Shown: positions 53,958-62,054 of the stretch, piece after piece
Position numbering within the stretch: position 1 is the stretch's first letter
How the letters are laid out: every line of letters starts with the position of its first letter
DNA from: Ruminococcaceae bacterium KH2T8
GTDB lineage: Bacteria > Bacillota > Clostridia > Saccharofermentanales > Saccharofermentanaceae
Direction of reading: 5' to 3'
Assembly (NCBI GenBank): GCA_900111435.1
Contig: FOIY01000001.1
Coordinates: 248,001-312,000 of the forward strand
DNA length: 64,000 bases
The notes under the pieces: generated by a model
The model's input: the letters and a program-made list of their open reading frames with translations, nothing else
The model's database searches: none
Told to the model about the DNA's origin: nothing
Position numbers and translations under genes: made by a program

Positions 53958-54515
53958 ATGAGAGATACATCAGCAAGGATCAGGAAGACAAAGGACGCCA
54001 TCGCTGAAGCCCTGGTCTCTTTGATAGAAAACAATAACTATAACGAGATAACCATTCAGGAGATCGCCGCCATATGCAACATCTCAAGGCGAACCATATA
54101 CCGTCATTTCAGGACCAAGGATGAGATCTTGAGCTACAGCTTCAGATCCTGCGTATTAAAGCTTGCCGACTACATATCTCTTGAGGATACGAAAGACCTT
54201 CGAAAGCTTTGCCTCACGTACTTTAAGTTCTGGGAAGAAAATATCGACCGACTCCTCATGATGAATGACGCAGGGGTCCTCTTCAGCTTCGGAAGCGAAT
54301 TCGATTCTCTCGTAAGCACGATCGCCGACCAAATGTTAAGCCGTTCCGCCTCGCGCCCCCTCTCTCCTTCCGAGATAAGTCTTTTCAGATACCGATTCGC
54401 TTTCGAGACTGCGGGATTCTGGCAGGTAACGGAACTTTGGAGTCAGGAGTCCCCCAGAAGGAGCGCAGAAGAGATGGCAGAGTATATGGTGAGGATACTC
54501 GGGGATAAAGGATAA
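53958..54515 (+). CDS. TetR/AcrR-family transcriptional repressor
   Basis: 185 residues. The N-terminal HTH (about 5-52) reads RKTKDAIAEALVSLIEN, EITIQEIAAICNISRRTIYRHF; a C-terminal ligand domain (about 60-185) follows. AAGGAG precedes ATG 53958; the frame back to 53916 lacks one. Divergent from the methyltransferase operon with a palindrome between, so it probably controls that operon and itself in response to a small ligand. Confidence 0.9.
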   Translation: MRDTSARIRKTKDAIAEALVSLIENNNYNEITIQEIAAICNISRRTIYRHFRTKDEILSYSFRSCVLKLADYISLEDTKDLRKLCLTYFKFWEENIDRLLMMNDAGVLFSFGSEFDSLVSTIADQMLSRSASRPLSPSEISLFRYRFAFETAGFWQVTELWSQESPRRSAEEMAEYMVRILGDKG

Positions 54516-54539
54516 CTTAGTCCGCAAGATCCCGACACC

Positions 54540-55121
54540 TTATTCAGAAATCCCTGCTCCTTTCAGGTCAGTCCTCTCATATTTATTGTGTCCCTTAATG
54601 CTTTTCTTATACTTCCAGCATTTAATGGCATCGTCCAAAGACGCGCCTTTGTTATCTTCGAAAAAGTCGCGAATGTATGTGTTATATTCGAACTGCCTGC
54701 CGATAGACGTCTTCTCAGTCTTTTTCGCGGCTTTGATCTCTTTATAAGCGGCGATCGCATCTTCATAGGTCTTCCCTGCATTTGACTTGAGCCACTTTTG
54801 AAAAGCCACATTGAACGAGAAGCTGTCGCCTATCTCTTTCTTGAAGAAAGCCCTGTGCAGTTCGGAACACACAAAACCTGATTCGATAATGCTTTCTTTT
54901 GTGATCCCATTTATATTCTGCTTACGCGTGGAAACAGTCTTTGCCTTTTGAACCTTACCTGTATCTAGAAAGAATGCTATACGCTCCGTAAGTTCCTGTT
55001 TCCCGCCCGATGTCGGAAGACCGTTTTCGCGGCAGAACTGAACCAGCTCTTCTTTGAGGTAATAGTATTCACGAAAGTCTTTACTGCTAAGATTATTAGT
55101 TATATCAGGTCTGTTCTGCAT
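54540..55121 (-). CDS. DUF6434/SAP-like domain protein
   Basis: 193 residues. The first 60 residues have a SAP-like helix-extended-loop-helix pattern (LKEELVQFCRENGLPTSGGKQELTERI), usual in DNA- or RNA-binding proteins. The rest (ELHRAFFKKEIGDSFSFNVAFQKWLKSNAGKTYEDAI, QFEYNTYIRDFFEDNKGASLDDAIKCW) fits the DUF6434 type. AAGGAG is 5 nt before ATG 55121. Overlaps the end of the lipoprotein gene upstream by 17 nt. Confidence 0.7.
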   Translation of the reverse strand: MQNRPDITNNLSSKDFREYYYLKEELVQFCRENGLPTSGGKQELTERIAFFLDTGKVQKAKTVSTRKQNINGITKESIIESGFVCSELHRAFFKKEIGDSFSFNVAFQKWLKSNAGKTYEDAIAAYKEIKAAKKTEKTSIGRQFEYNTYIRDFFEDNKGASLDDAIKCWKYKKSIKGHNKYERTDLKGAGISE

Positions 55122-55575
55122 TGGAGCTCCTTGCTTGAACAATGTTGTCCAAAGTTGATTTCAATTCTTCAAAGCCTTCGGGCCACTTTCTTCCGTTTGC
55201 GGATGTTCCGTTGAGTACACATTCCGTACCATCAGCATATGTTAAGACGATACTGTATCTTTGCGGATAGTTAAGGCCGCCGGATGTATGTCTATAATCG
55301 CCTGACCAGCCCCGTGCAGGTTCGATCGCAGCTCTTATCGCCTCTATTTCTGTCTGCTCAATCGTATATTCCATGGATTCGTCCAGGCAGTCAGCGGAAA
55401 ACACTCCTTTTTCCAGATCGAACGAGTAGTTATACTCACCGCCGTCATCAAAGAAAAAGTCAACAGATACGATGTTTTCAACATCCTGAAACCCTACAGG
55501 CTTTGAGCACCCGCAAAGAAAAGAGATCACAAGGATCAAAGATATATACGTTATGATTTTCTTCATTCCCGTCAT
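55105..55575 (-). CDS. Small hypothetical lipoprotein
   Basis: 156 residues. Signal with lipobox FLCGC, Cys23. The mature part is beta-rich (VDFFFDDGGEYNYSFD, YSIVLTYADGTECVLNGTS). ATG 55575 overlaps the previous stop as TGATG; an ATG 9 nt further in is possible. Unrecognised. Confidence 0.65.
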   Translation of the reverse strand: MTGMKKIITYISLILVISFLCGCSKPVGFQDVENIVSVDFFFDDGGEYNYSFDLEKGVFSADCLDESMEYTIEQTEIEAIRAAIEPARGWSGDYRHTSGGLNYPQRYSIVLTYADGTECVLNGTSANGRKWPEGFEELKSTLDNIVQARSSNAEQT

Positions 55576-55919
55576 CAGACCGAATACCCCAGATTAATAT
55601 CGAAAGGCGCTATCATCAGCTTTTGCAGATCTTTATTATAGTTCTCGAAAAAGGACTTGATAGCTTTACCGTAGTTTTCTTTGGAGTCAAACTCCCAAAT
55701 AGAATAATACTTCACACACTTTACTATACGGGTCAGCTCTCTTGGCGGCTCACCAAGCTCAATTCCGTCTATAGTGTAAAACCTCTTGAAATACTTGAGC
55801 GATATACATCCTTCGCATTTCATCTGTGTAGCGAACATCTCCTCGATCTTGGTCTCGAACTGATCAAGTTTATCAGGTCTTACCTGAAAGAGCTTCATCT
55901 CAATAAACGTCTTTTCCAT
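55575..55919 (-). CDS. Dimeric alpha/beta-barrel (monooxygenase-like) protein
   Basis: 114 residues. The KLFQVRPDKLDQFETKIEEMFATQMKCEGCISLKYFKR opening and the YYSIWEFDSKENY strand are typical of antibiotic-biosynthesis-monooxygenase-like or NIPSNAP small barrels. No cofactor motif is expected in this fold, so activity cannot be inferred. Upstream of the small lipoprotein with a 1-nt overlap. Confidence 0.5.
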   Translation of the reverse strand: MEKTFIEMKLFQVRPDKLDQFETKIEEMFATQMKCEGCISLKYFKRFYTIDGIELGEPPRELTRIVKCVKYYSIWEFDSKENYGKAIKSFFENYNKDLQKLMIAPFDINLGYSV

Positions 55920-55926
55920 ATAAGAG

Positions 55927-56571
55927 TTACTCCCACACTGATGTATCGACCTGATAATCCGGGTCTTCCATATAGTTCTGAACTTCGCGGAACTGCTCGG
56001 GAGTTAAGTCATCGTAACGGGGCGCATTGGAAATATCGCCATCGTACTCTTGCCTGAGCTTATCGTAGCTACTGCTAAAAAGGTCTCTATATTCCTTGAT
56101 CGTTCCCTCGTAATGTCCATTCTGCGCTGTATGATACCATTCCACATAAGCATCTATTGCATTGAGCTGTTCCTGTGTACATGTGTTGTAGTGACAGATC
56201 CAGTCGACCTCTATATCCATCGCCGACTCATCATTATATTTATTGTATGCTGCCACAGATAACTGCAGATCCCCTATATCCAGATCAACATTTTCATAGT
56301 GTCTGTTCAGCATATCATCATACGTTATCTCGGTATAAGGCTGACAACAAAACGCCATAAGATATAAGTATGTATCCAACACATCCTTTGCTCCCTGAGT
56401 ATCGTTATTCTCAAGGCAGTTGTTAAATATCTCGCCTCTAATGACAGAAACACTTCCACGCTCAAGATGCGTTGTATCTGTCGGCGCTTTGGATCCACAG
56501 CCCGCCATAAAACTTAATGCAACCAGAACTATCGTCAGCTCAATTATCCTTTTGCGAATCTTCTTATTCAT
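55927..56571 (-). CDS. Hypothetical lipoprotein, DUF4375-like body
   Basis: 214 residues from ATG 56571, which has GGAGG 8 nt upstream. Lipobox FMAGC, Cys25. The helical body with QLSVAAYNKYNDESAMDIEVDW and YVEWYHTAQ fits the DUF4375 pattern loosely. Function unknown. Confidence 0.6.
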   Translation of the reverse strand: MNKKIRKRIIELTIVLVALSFMAGCGSKAPTDTTHLERGSVSVIRGEIFNNCLENNDTQGAKDVLDTYLYLMAFCCQPYTEITYDDMLNRHYENVDLDIGDLQLSVAAYNKYNDESAMDIEVDWICHYNTCTQEQLNAIDAYVEWYHTAQNGHYEGTIKEYRDLFSSSYDKLRQEYDGDISNAPRYDDLTPEQFREVQNYMEDPDYQVDTSVWE

Positions 56572-56615
56572 TATCAGCACCTCCGGTAAAGCATCACTAT
56601 TGCTTTCCTCGCGCA

Positions 56616-56843
56616 TCAATCGCACGTATATCCGGGCTCTTTGTAGAGTTCATCCTTTGATGCCATGATCTCGTTATCGAAGACGCACTTCCACTCTTCC
56701 TTGGGAACTTCCTTTATAGCTACGGATACAGATGAGAGATTGACTCCGAGCGCTTCGGCAACATCTGCTGCTACCTTATCGGCACACGCCTGCTTAACCT
56801 CTTCACTTCTTCCGGGAAAACACTTGATTACTACATGTGGCAT
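56616..56843 (-). CDS. Tautomerase-family enzyme (4-oxalocrotonate tautomerase-like)
   Basis: 75 residues when started at ATG 56843, giving MPHVVIKC, so Pro2 becomes the N-terminal catalytic proline after Met removal. GGAGG lies 10 nt upstream. The longer frame to 56861 would hide the proline. GRSEEVKQACADKVAADVAEALG and SVAIKEVPKEEW fit the fold. Substrate unknown. Confidence 0.85.
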   Translation of the reverse strand: MPHVVIKCFPGRSEEVKQACADKVAADVAEALGVNLSSVSVAIKEVPKEEWKCVFDNEIMASKDELYKEPGYTCD

Positions 56844-56891
56844 ATCTTTATCCTCCATCACTCCACTACTAAGATACTAACACAAAAAGCA

Positions 56892-57812
56892 TCACCAGAT
56901 CAGTGAATCGAAGTAGAAGAAGAATATGAGTCCGCCGATCGCGGAAACAATATTGGCAGCTATTGAAAATCTCCATGCTTGACCTTTATCTTTGAATCCG
57001 TTTCCGCTATACGCCTGAAAAAGTACACTTTCAACAACAATGACGAACACCTCACCTATGGTCACTAACATACCCAGCGCTAGTTCGGCAAATAAATGCA
57101 ACCCCAGCAGGCTACCTCTGTTGAATAACAGATTAAAGTTCAGATTGGATACAAGATTGATCAAGGCTATGTATGCAAGAAACTTTTTATCCCTGACATC
57201 AAAGAACAGGAAAGCTATCAAAGTCTCTACTACTACGGTAAAAATAAGCCTCGTGGCAATACTTACAACACGATATTGATTCGGATTGGGAGAATATACA
57301 TTAAGGCTCCCGCTCTCGATATCAGAGCAATCAATGATGAAATAGTTCTCAATACTTCTTTTATGTTCGAACATCTCGGACACGCAAAGTTCATCGGTAG
57401 CAGGAAGATAAAGTGCGATAAGATATCTGGAACCGAATGCTATAGGAAGTTCATCGTACCGGAATTCATTCGGCTTTGTCTTATTAGTATTAAGACAATA
57501 TGTCTGTAAATAAGTTCTGGATAGATCATGCTCCTGCGCATATTCATCGAATGCTTCTTCACTACGTTCAAACACTTCACCGTACGAGTCTTTCAGCGAT
57601 TCTTTTCTGCTTTCCAGGTATTCAGGGGATAAATTACCTCGCGTTTCATCCGGTTCTACCAGGATCTCAAACACCCATTCGGTATCTTCAGGTAATCCTT
57701 TCACCTTAAAGTATGCCCATATGGGCATGGGGGAATTTGCGGATACGGTATTTCCGATCAGCATAACGATCATCAGGATCGTTATGGCAATAGCAGAAAG
57801 ACGCTTTCTCAT
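56892..57812 (-). CDS. Membrane protein with extracellular N-terminal domain
   Basis: 306 residues. Signal peptide (1-25), an outside region of about 160 residues (WVFEILVEPDETRG, DLSRTYLQTYCLN), then four to five membrane helices (about 183-203, 208-226, 235-262, 280-303). The layout resembles clostridial sensor-like membrane proteins; no kinase or enzyme domain follows. Its start overlaps the serine hydrolase stop by 4 nt. Confidence 0.65.
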   Translation of the reverse strand: MRKRLSAIAITILMIVMLIGNTVSANSPMPIWAYFKVKGLPEDTEWVFEILVEPDETRGNLSPEYLESRKESLKDSYGEVFERSEEAFDEYAQEHDLSRTYLQTYCLNTNKTKPNEFRYDELPIAFGSRYLIALYLPATDELCVSEMFEHKRSIENYFIIDCSDIESGSLNVYSPNPNQYRVVSIATRLIFTVVVETLIAFLFFDVRDKKFLAYIALINLVSNLNFNLLFNRGSLLGLHLFAELALGMLVTIGEVFVIVVESVLFQAYSGNGFKDKGQAWRFSIAANIVSAIGGLIFFFYFDSLIW

Positions 57813-58678
57813 TCCCTTATCCCCAGTACATTCCTTTCCATCGATGCCTTAAGATCCTGGGTTCCGTCTTCAATGTAAGCAAGATATGTTACTACTATGC
57901 CGCGGTCAGGAAGGCAGTAGCACTTCTGCTTTAGCTTGCCGTTGATGCTGAAGCCGCTTCTGTACTTCCAGGTGTAGAATCCGTAGCCGCCTTCACGGTT
58001 CATCTGCTGAACCGATGTTGCCATCTTCGCATATTCTTCCGAGATAATGCGCTTGCCGTCATATACTCCGCCGTTCATGAGCAACAGACCGAACTTACTT
58101 AAGTCATGTACGGTAAGTCTCATCTTCGATGCACCATAAAATATTCCTTCGGGAGATCTGCCATATTCGTATCTGGTTATTCCCATAGGCGCGAATATCT
58201 CACGCTCGATAAGTCCTCCGAGGTCTTCTCCGAATACGTTCTCGAGTGCCGCGCCTACAAGATATACGGAGATGTTGGTGTAATTAAATTCCTTCTCTTC
58301 CGGGTCAGGCAGCTTAAGGTCCAAAGCGTACCTGAGCCAGTTATCTCCTTCCGCTCTGAACGGGAATCCCTTTACCGACATCGTGAGAAGTCTTCTTACC
58401 GCGATCTTCTCGTATGCCTTCTTCGCTGTTTCGTCCATCGCCTGAACATACTCTTCGGGCAGATAGTCGAGGATACATCTGTCAAAGTCTATAAGGCCTC
58501 TGTCGTATGCGATACCTACAGCGATCGACTGGATCGTCTTTGTCGCCGAGTAGATATCGTGGAGATTCTCTTCCGTATCTCCCCACGCGTGCGTCAGTAC
58601 GTTATTTTCATATACTTCTACGCCGAATACATTCCAGCCGTTAGTAACTATATCGTTTATAAATGCATCAAAATCCAT
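57809..58678 (-). CDS. Serine hydrolase, class C beta-lactamase/penicillin-binding fold
   Basis: 289 residues, without a signal peptide. Active-site motifs SATK (S-x-x-K, about 41-44) and YTN (Y-x-N, about 130) are present. The family includes esterases and D-aminopeptidases as well as beta-lactamases, and a cytosolic protein of this length is more likely an esterase or peptidase than a drug-resistance enzyme. Just downstream of the DUF2974 hydrolase gene. Confidence 0.85.
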   Translation of the reverse strand: MDFDAFINDIVTNGWNVFGVEVYENNVLTHAWGDTEENLHDIYSATKTIQSIAVGIAYDRGLIDFDRCILDYLPEEYVQAMDETAKKAYEKIAVRRLLTMSVKGFPFRAEGDNWLRYALDLKLPDPEEKEFNYTNISVYLVGAALENVFGEDLGGLIEREIFAPMGITRYEYGRSPEGIFYGASKMRLTVHDLSKFGLLLMNGGVYDGKRIISEEYAKMATSVQQMNREGGYGFYTWKYRSGFSINGKLKQKCYCLPDRGIVVTYLAYIEDGTQDLKASMERNVLGIRE

Positions 58679-58687
58679 CAGTCTCTC

Positions 58688-59776
58688 TTACTTCTTGATC
58701 GTATTGCCCGCACTCTTAACGAGCTTAAAGAACGTATCGCGAAGTGCTTTCTTTGTCTTATCGTCAAGTCCCGCGTATGTCTTAAGGAGAGCATTTGCCG
58801 TACCTATCTTATTGTCCGCGAACTGATTGACGCTGTGCTTATCGCCTGATGTAAGAAGCTTATATACCGTATCGGAGAACTGCTCTCGCTCTTCCATCGA
58901 GAGGCTGTTGAGCCAGTCCTTCAATGTATGGTCTATGAACCTGCTTCCCTTACTGATCCTGTCGAGGCATACGAACGAATCCTTCGTAACTTCCCATGTA
59001 AGGAGCTCGTGCTGCATGACGCCGCCTCCGCCTGAATTTACGACCGTATAATCCTCCATATGCTCGAGGATCATGCCGACTACCGAGAACTGCGGTACGA
59101 ATGTATGGATCTTATCCTCGACCGCCTTGAATTCGAGCCTTTGCATTATGTCTTCGTTAAATCCCGGGCCGTCAAAGTTATAGATGGCGCGGATCGAATC
59201 CTGGCAGTTGCTGTCGGCAAAGGCGCACGCATAAACTGAGAAGTTACCGCCCTTGGAGTGACCTCCGACGATGAACGTTCCTTCCTTAAGTCCTGCCCTT
59301 GCTGCTTCGAAATACTCAAGAGCCGAGAGCTGCCCCGGGACAGGGAATTCAAATCCCATATTAAAGTCTTCTTTCCAGCCGACGAGCGTTATATCCGTGC
59401 CCCTGTAGGCAACATAGTAATTAGCTTCCTTATCGAGCTCGAATACCACCGCCGAGAACTGCGTCTGACGCTCGAGATCGATGTCGTTTATATATCCGCT
59501 CATCTTCATGTGCTTAAATCTCTCGGAAGAAGCCATCATCTGGATGAGCCTCGTGTCGTCCTTGGGGGATAATACGAGCTTATCGAGATCTGCGATATTT
59601 AGCATCGCGTGGCATGCCGCCTCGACCGTTATCTTCTTTCGGAAAGAGGAGTCGACTATGGCATCGAAAGGTTCATATGCGAACCTCGCTAGGACCGCCG
59701 CGTCTACATCGTTAAAAGGAACCGCTTCGAGAGGCAGATCGCCTCGCCATTCAAGATACTCAAAGATCGTATTCAT
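58688..59776 (-). CDS. DUF2974 (Mbeg1-like) alpha/beta hydrolase
   Basis: 362 residues from ATG 59776 with GGAGG 8 nt upstream. The nucleophile elbow is GHSKGGN (Ser about 178), with YNFDGPGF after it; the opening TIFEYLEWRGDLPLEAVPFNDVDAAVLARFAY is the DUF2974 signature. Likely a lipase or esterase. It begins 4 nt after priA ends, so it is transcribed from that operon. Confidence 0.88.
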   Translation of the reverse strand: MNTIFEYLEWRGDLPLEAVPFNDVDAAVLARFAYEPFDAIVDSSFRKKITVEAACHAMLNIADLDKLVLSPKDDTRLIQMMASSERFKHMKMSGYINDIDLERQTQFSAVVFELDKEANYYVAYRGTDITLVGWKEDFNMGFEFPVPGQLSALEYFEAARAGLKEGTFIVGGHSKGGNFSVYACAFADSNCQDSIRAIYNFDGPGFNEDIMQRLEFKAVEDKIHTFVPQFSVVGMILEHMEDYTVVNSGGGGVMQHELLTWEVTKDSFVCLDRISKGSRFIDHTLKDWLNSLSMEEREQFSDTVYKLLTSGDKHSVNQFADNKIGTANALLKTYAGLDDKTKKALRDTFFKLVKSAGNTIKK

Positions 59777-59780
59777 GCTC

Positions 59781-62048
59781 TTAACCTCCACAATCGTTAT
59801 CGAAAGATATCGGATAGATCTCAGGATCGAAATCCTTCATTATCTGAGCGAACACCGCATTAAGCGATGATTTGTTTACTGCCTTGATCATAAAGCTCAT
59901 CCTGTAGCGTCCGCGAAGCTCGTAGATCGGTGACGGTACAGGGCCGTAAAGCTCGAAAGCATACTTCTCGGGCTGAACGCTCAGGAAGTCCTTTAAGTAC
60001 TTCGCAAGGATATCCGTTCTCTCGAGCAGATCGTCCTCATTTGGGAGTGACAATACTATCTCTCCCGAAGCCTTAAACGGCGGCAGAGCCATCGCCTCCC
60101 TGTACTTTATCTCCTCTTCGTAGAATGCCTCGTAGTCCTGACGTGCCGCATAGTGCAGGAGCGGATTATCCGTATGAAGGCTCTGAAGATAAACTGTTCC
60201 TTCAGATCCCTTTCGCCCTGCTCTTCCCGCAGCCTGCGTTATGAGCTGGAAGGCTCTCTCCGAAGAACGATAATCGGATGAACTTGCTATAAGATCTGCC
60301 CCTATTATACCAACTACGGTTACGTCGGGGAAATCATGTCCCTTGGCGATCATCTGCGTTCCTATAAGGATCTGCGCCTCGTGGTCACGGAAGGCCGCGA
60401 GTATCTTCTCGTGGTCGCCCGGGCGCATCGTAGTATCCTGGTCCATCCTCAGGACCTTGGTACCGGCAAATGTCTTTCCGAGCATCTCTTCGAGCTGCTG
60501 CGTACCGATACCGGCTCTCGTGAAATTACCTCCGCCGCAGCTCCTGCAAAGAGCCTCGTGGGCGGGAACGGTATATCCGCAGTAGTGACAGATGAGCATA
60601 CGCCCTGTAAGCTGCCTGCCGCCGAATGTACGACCGTTATGAAGCGTCATGCCGACCGAGCAGTTAGGACATGAGCACGGCTCGCCGCACTCTTCGCAGA
60701 TCAGTGTCCTAGAATAACCGCGTCTGTTAAGGAACAGGAGGATCTGCTTATTATCCGCTATCGCCCTCGCCATGGCATGTCTTAAAGGTATCGAGATCAG
60801 ATCTCCTGCGCCTGCCTTTATCTGCTCCTTCATGTCGACGATGTGAACCTTGGGAAGGACCGCATCGGGGTTACCCCTCTTTTTGAGCGTCAGGAGCCTG
60901 TATACGCCCTTCTGAGCCGCGTAGTAAGAACTTACGGCCGGAGTAGCGGAACCGAGCACGACGGCGCATGAATTGAGCTTAGCGCGCATCAGAGCGATAT
61001 CTCGTGCGTTATACTTCGGAAACGACTCCGACTTATATGAAGAATCGTGTTCCTCGTCGATTATTATGAGCTTTAAGTTAGTAAGCGGGGCAAAGATACA
61101 GCTTCTGGGGCCGACTACGATCTGAGCCTGACCACGCCTTATCTTCTCCCACTCAAGGAACCTCTGCTTATCCGTAAGGCGGCTGTGCATTACGGCAGCC
61201 GTATCACCGAATCTTGCACGGATCCAGTTGACGGTCTGTGGCGTAAGCGATATCTCGGGAACGAGATAGATGACGCTTCCGCCCTTCTGCATGGCATCAC
61301 CTGCGCACTTTAAGTAGACTTCGGTCTTGCCGCTTCCCGTGATACCGTGAAGAAGGAATACTTCGGCCTTATCAGATGCCGTTATAGCCTCGACCGCGGC
61401 GCTCTGCTCGTCGTTTAATGTATGTATGACGCTGAACTCCTCGGAGATCTCACCTTCGGGGATAGCCGACTTGATCGGAGCCTCGTCATCTTCTCTTTTC
61501 TCTATATAGAGGAAGCCCTTGTCCCTTACAGCCTTTAGCTGCGCTTCGGTAGCCTTACACGCCGCAAGGAGTTCCTTCTTCTCCGTTTCGCCTTTCTCGA
61601 GCAGATACTCGAGAATATGTATATGCGTGATCGATCTTAGTTTCCCGCTCTCGATCGCTTCTTTGGCATCGTCGTCTGACATCAGGGAGATATATGTGAG
61701 CTGCGGAAGAGATGACTTTCCCGCGACCGACGGCACCATAAGGGATACGACATCTCCCATGGTACAAAGAAGGCGCGATGCCAAAGGCTTAATAAGCTGC
61801 AGCTGCTCCTTTGTCATTACGGGGATATCGTCCATGACATCAAAGATCGCCTTGAGCTTCATCTTACCGGGGTCCTGATCCTGGACAGAATAGACGACCG
61901 CCGTCTTCATGCGGTTACCGAATCCGAAAGGTACCAGCACATAAAGGCCCTCGATGACCTTCTCACGAAGGCTATCGGGAACCTTATATGTAAAGAGCTT
62001 ATCCGTAGCTCTGACGCTGTCTCTTAAGATGACCTGTGCGGTGAGCAT
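59781..62048 (-). CDS. priA: Primosomal helicase PriA
   Basis: 755 residues. Restarts stalled replication forks. An N-terminal DNA-binding domain, Walker A GITGSGKTEVYL, Walker B IIDEEHDSS, a zinc domain with four Cys pairs (CEECG, CPNC, CHYCG, CRSCGGG) and the ITQAAGRAGRKG motif VI. It starts 6 nt after polC. In many Firmicutes def-fmt follows directly; here the island intervenes. Confidence 0.96.
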   Translation of the reverse strand: MLTAQVILRDSVRATDKLFTYKVPDSLREKVIEGLYVLVPFGFGNRMKTAVVYSVQDQDPGKMKLKAIFDVMDDIPVMTKEQLQLIKPLASRLLCTMGDVVSLMVPSVAGKSSLPQLTYISLMSDDDAKEAIESGKLRSITHIHILEYLLEKGETEKKELLAACKATEAQLKAVRDKGFLYIEKREDDEAPIKSAIPEGEISEEFSVIHTLNDEQSAAVEAITASDKAEVFLLHGITGSGKTEVYLKCAGDAMQKGGSVIYLVPEISLTPQTVNWIRARFGDTAAVMHSRLTDKQRFLEWEKIRRGQAQIVVGPRSCIFAPLTNLKLIIIDEEHDSSYKSESFPKYNARDIALMRAKLNSCAVVLGSATPAVSSYYAAQKGVYRLLTLKKRGNPDAVLPKVHIVDMKEQIKAGAGDLISIPLRHAMARAIADNKQILLFLNRRGYSRTLICEECGEPCSCPNCSVGMTLHNGRTFGGRQLTGRMLICHYCGYTVPAHEALCRSCGGGNFTRAGIGTQQLEEMLGKTFAGTKVLRMDQDTTMRPGDHEKILAAFRDHEAQILIGTQMIAKGHDFPDVTVVGIIGADLIASSSDYRSSERAFQLITQAAGRAGRKGSEGTVYLQSLHTDNPLLHYAARQDYEAFYEEEIKYREAMALPPFKASGEIVLSLPNEDDLLERTDILAKYLKDFLSVQPEKYAFELYGPVPSPIYELRGRYRMSFMIKAVNKSSLNAVFAQIMKDFDPEIYPISFDNDCGG

Positions 62049-62054
62049 CTTGCC

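Noticed and set aside
44678-59780. Prophage or integrative element
   Set aside because: No integrase, transposase, phage structural gene, tRNA target or clear terminal direct repeat was found.
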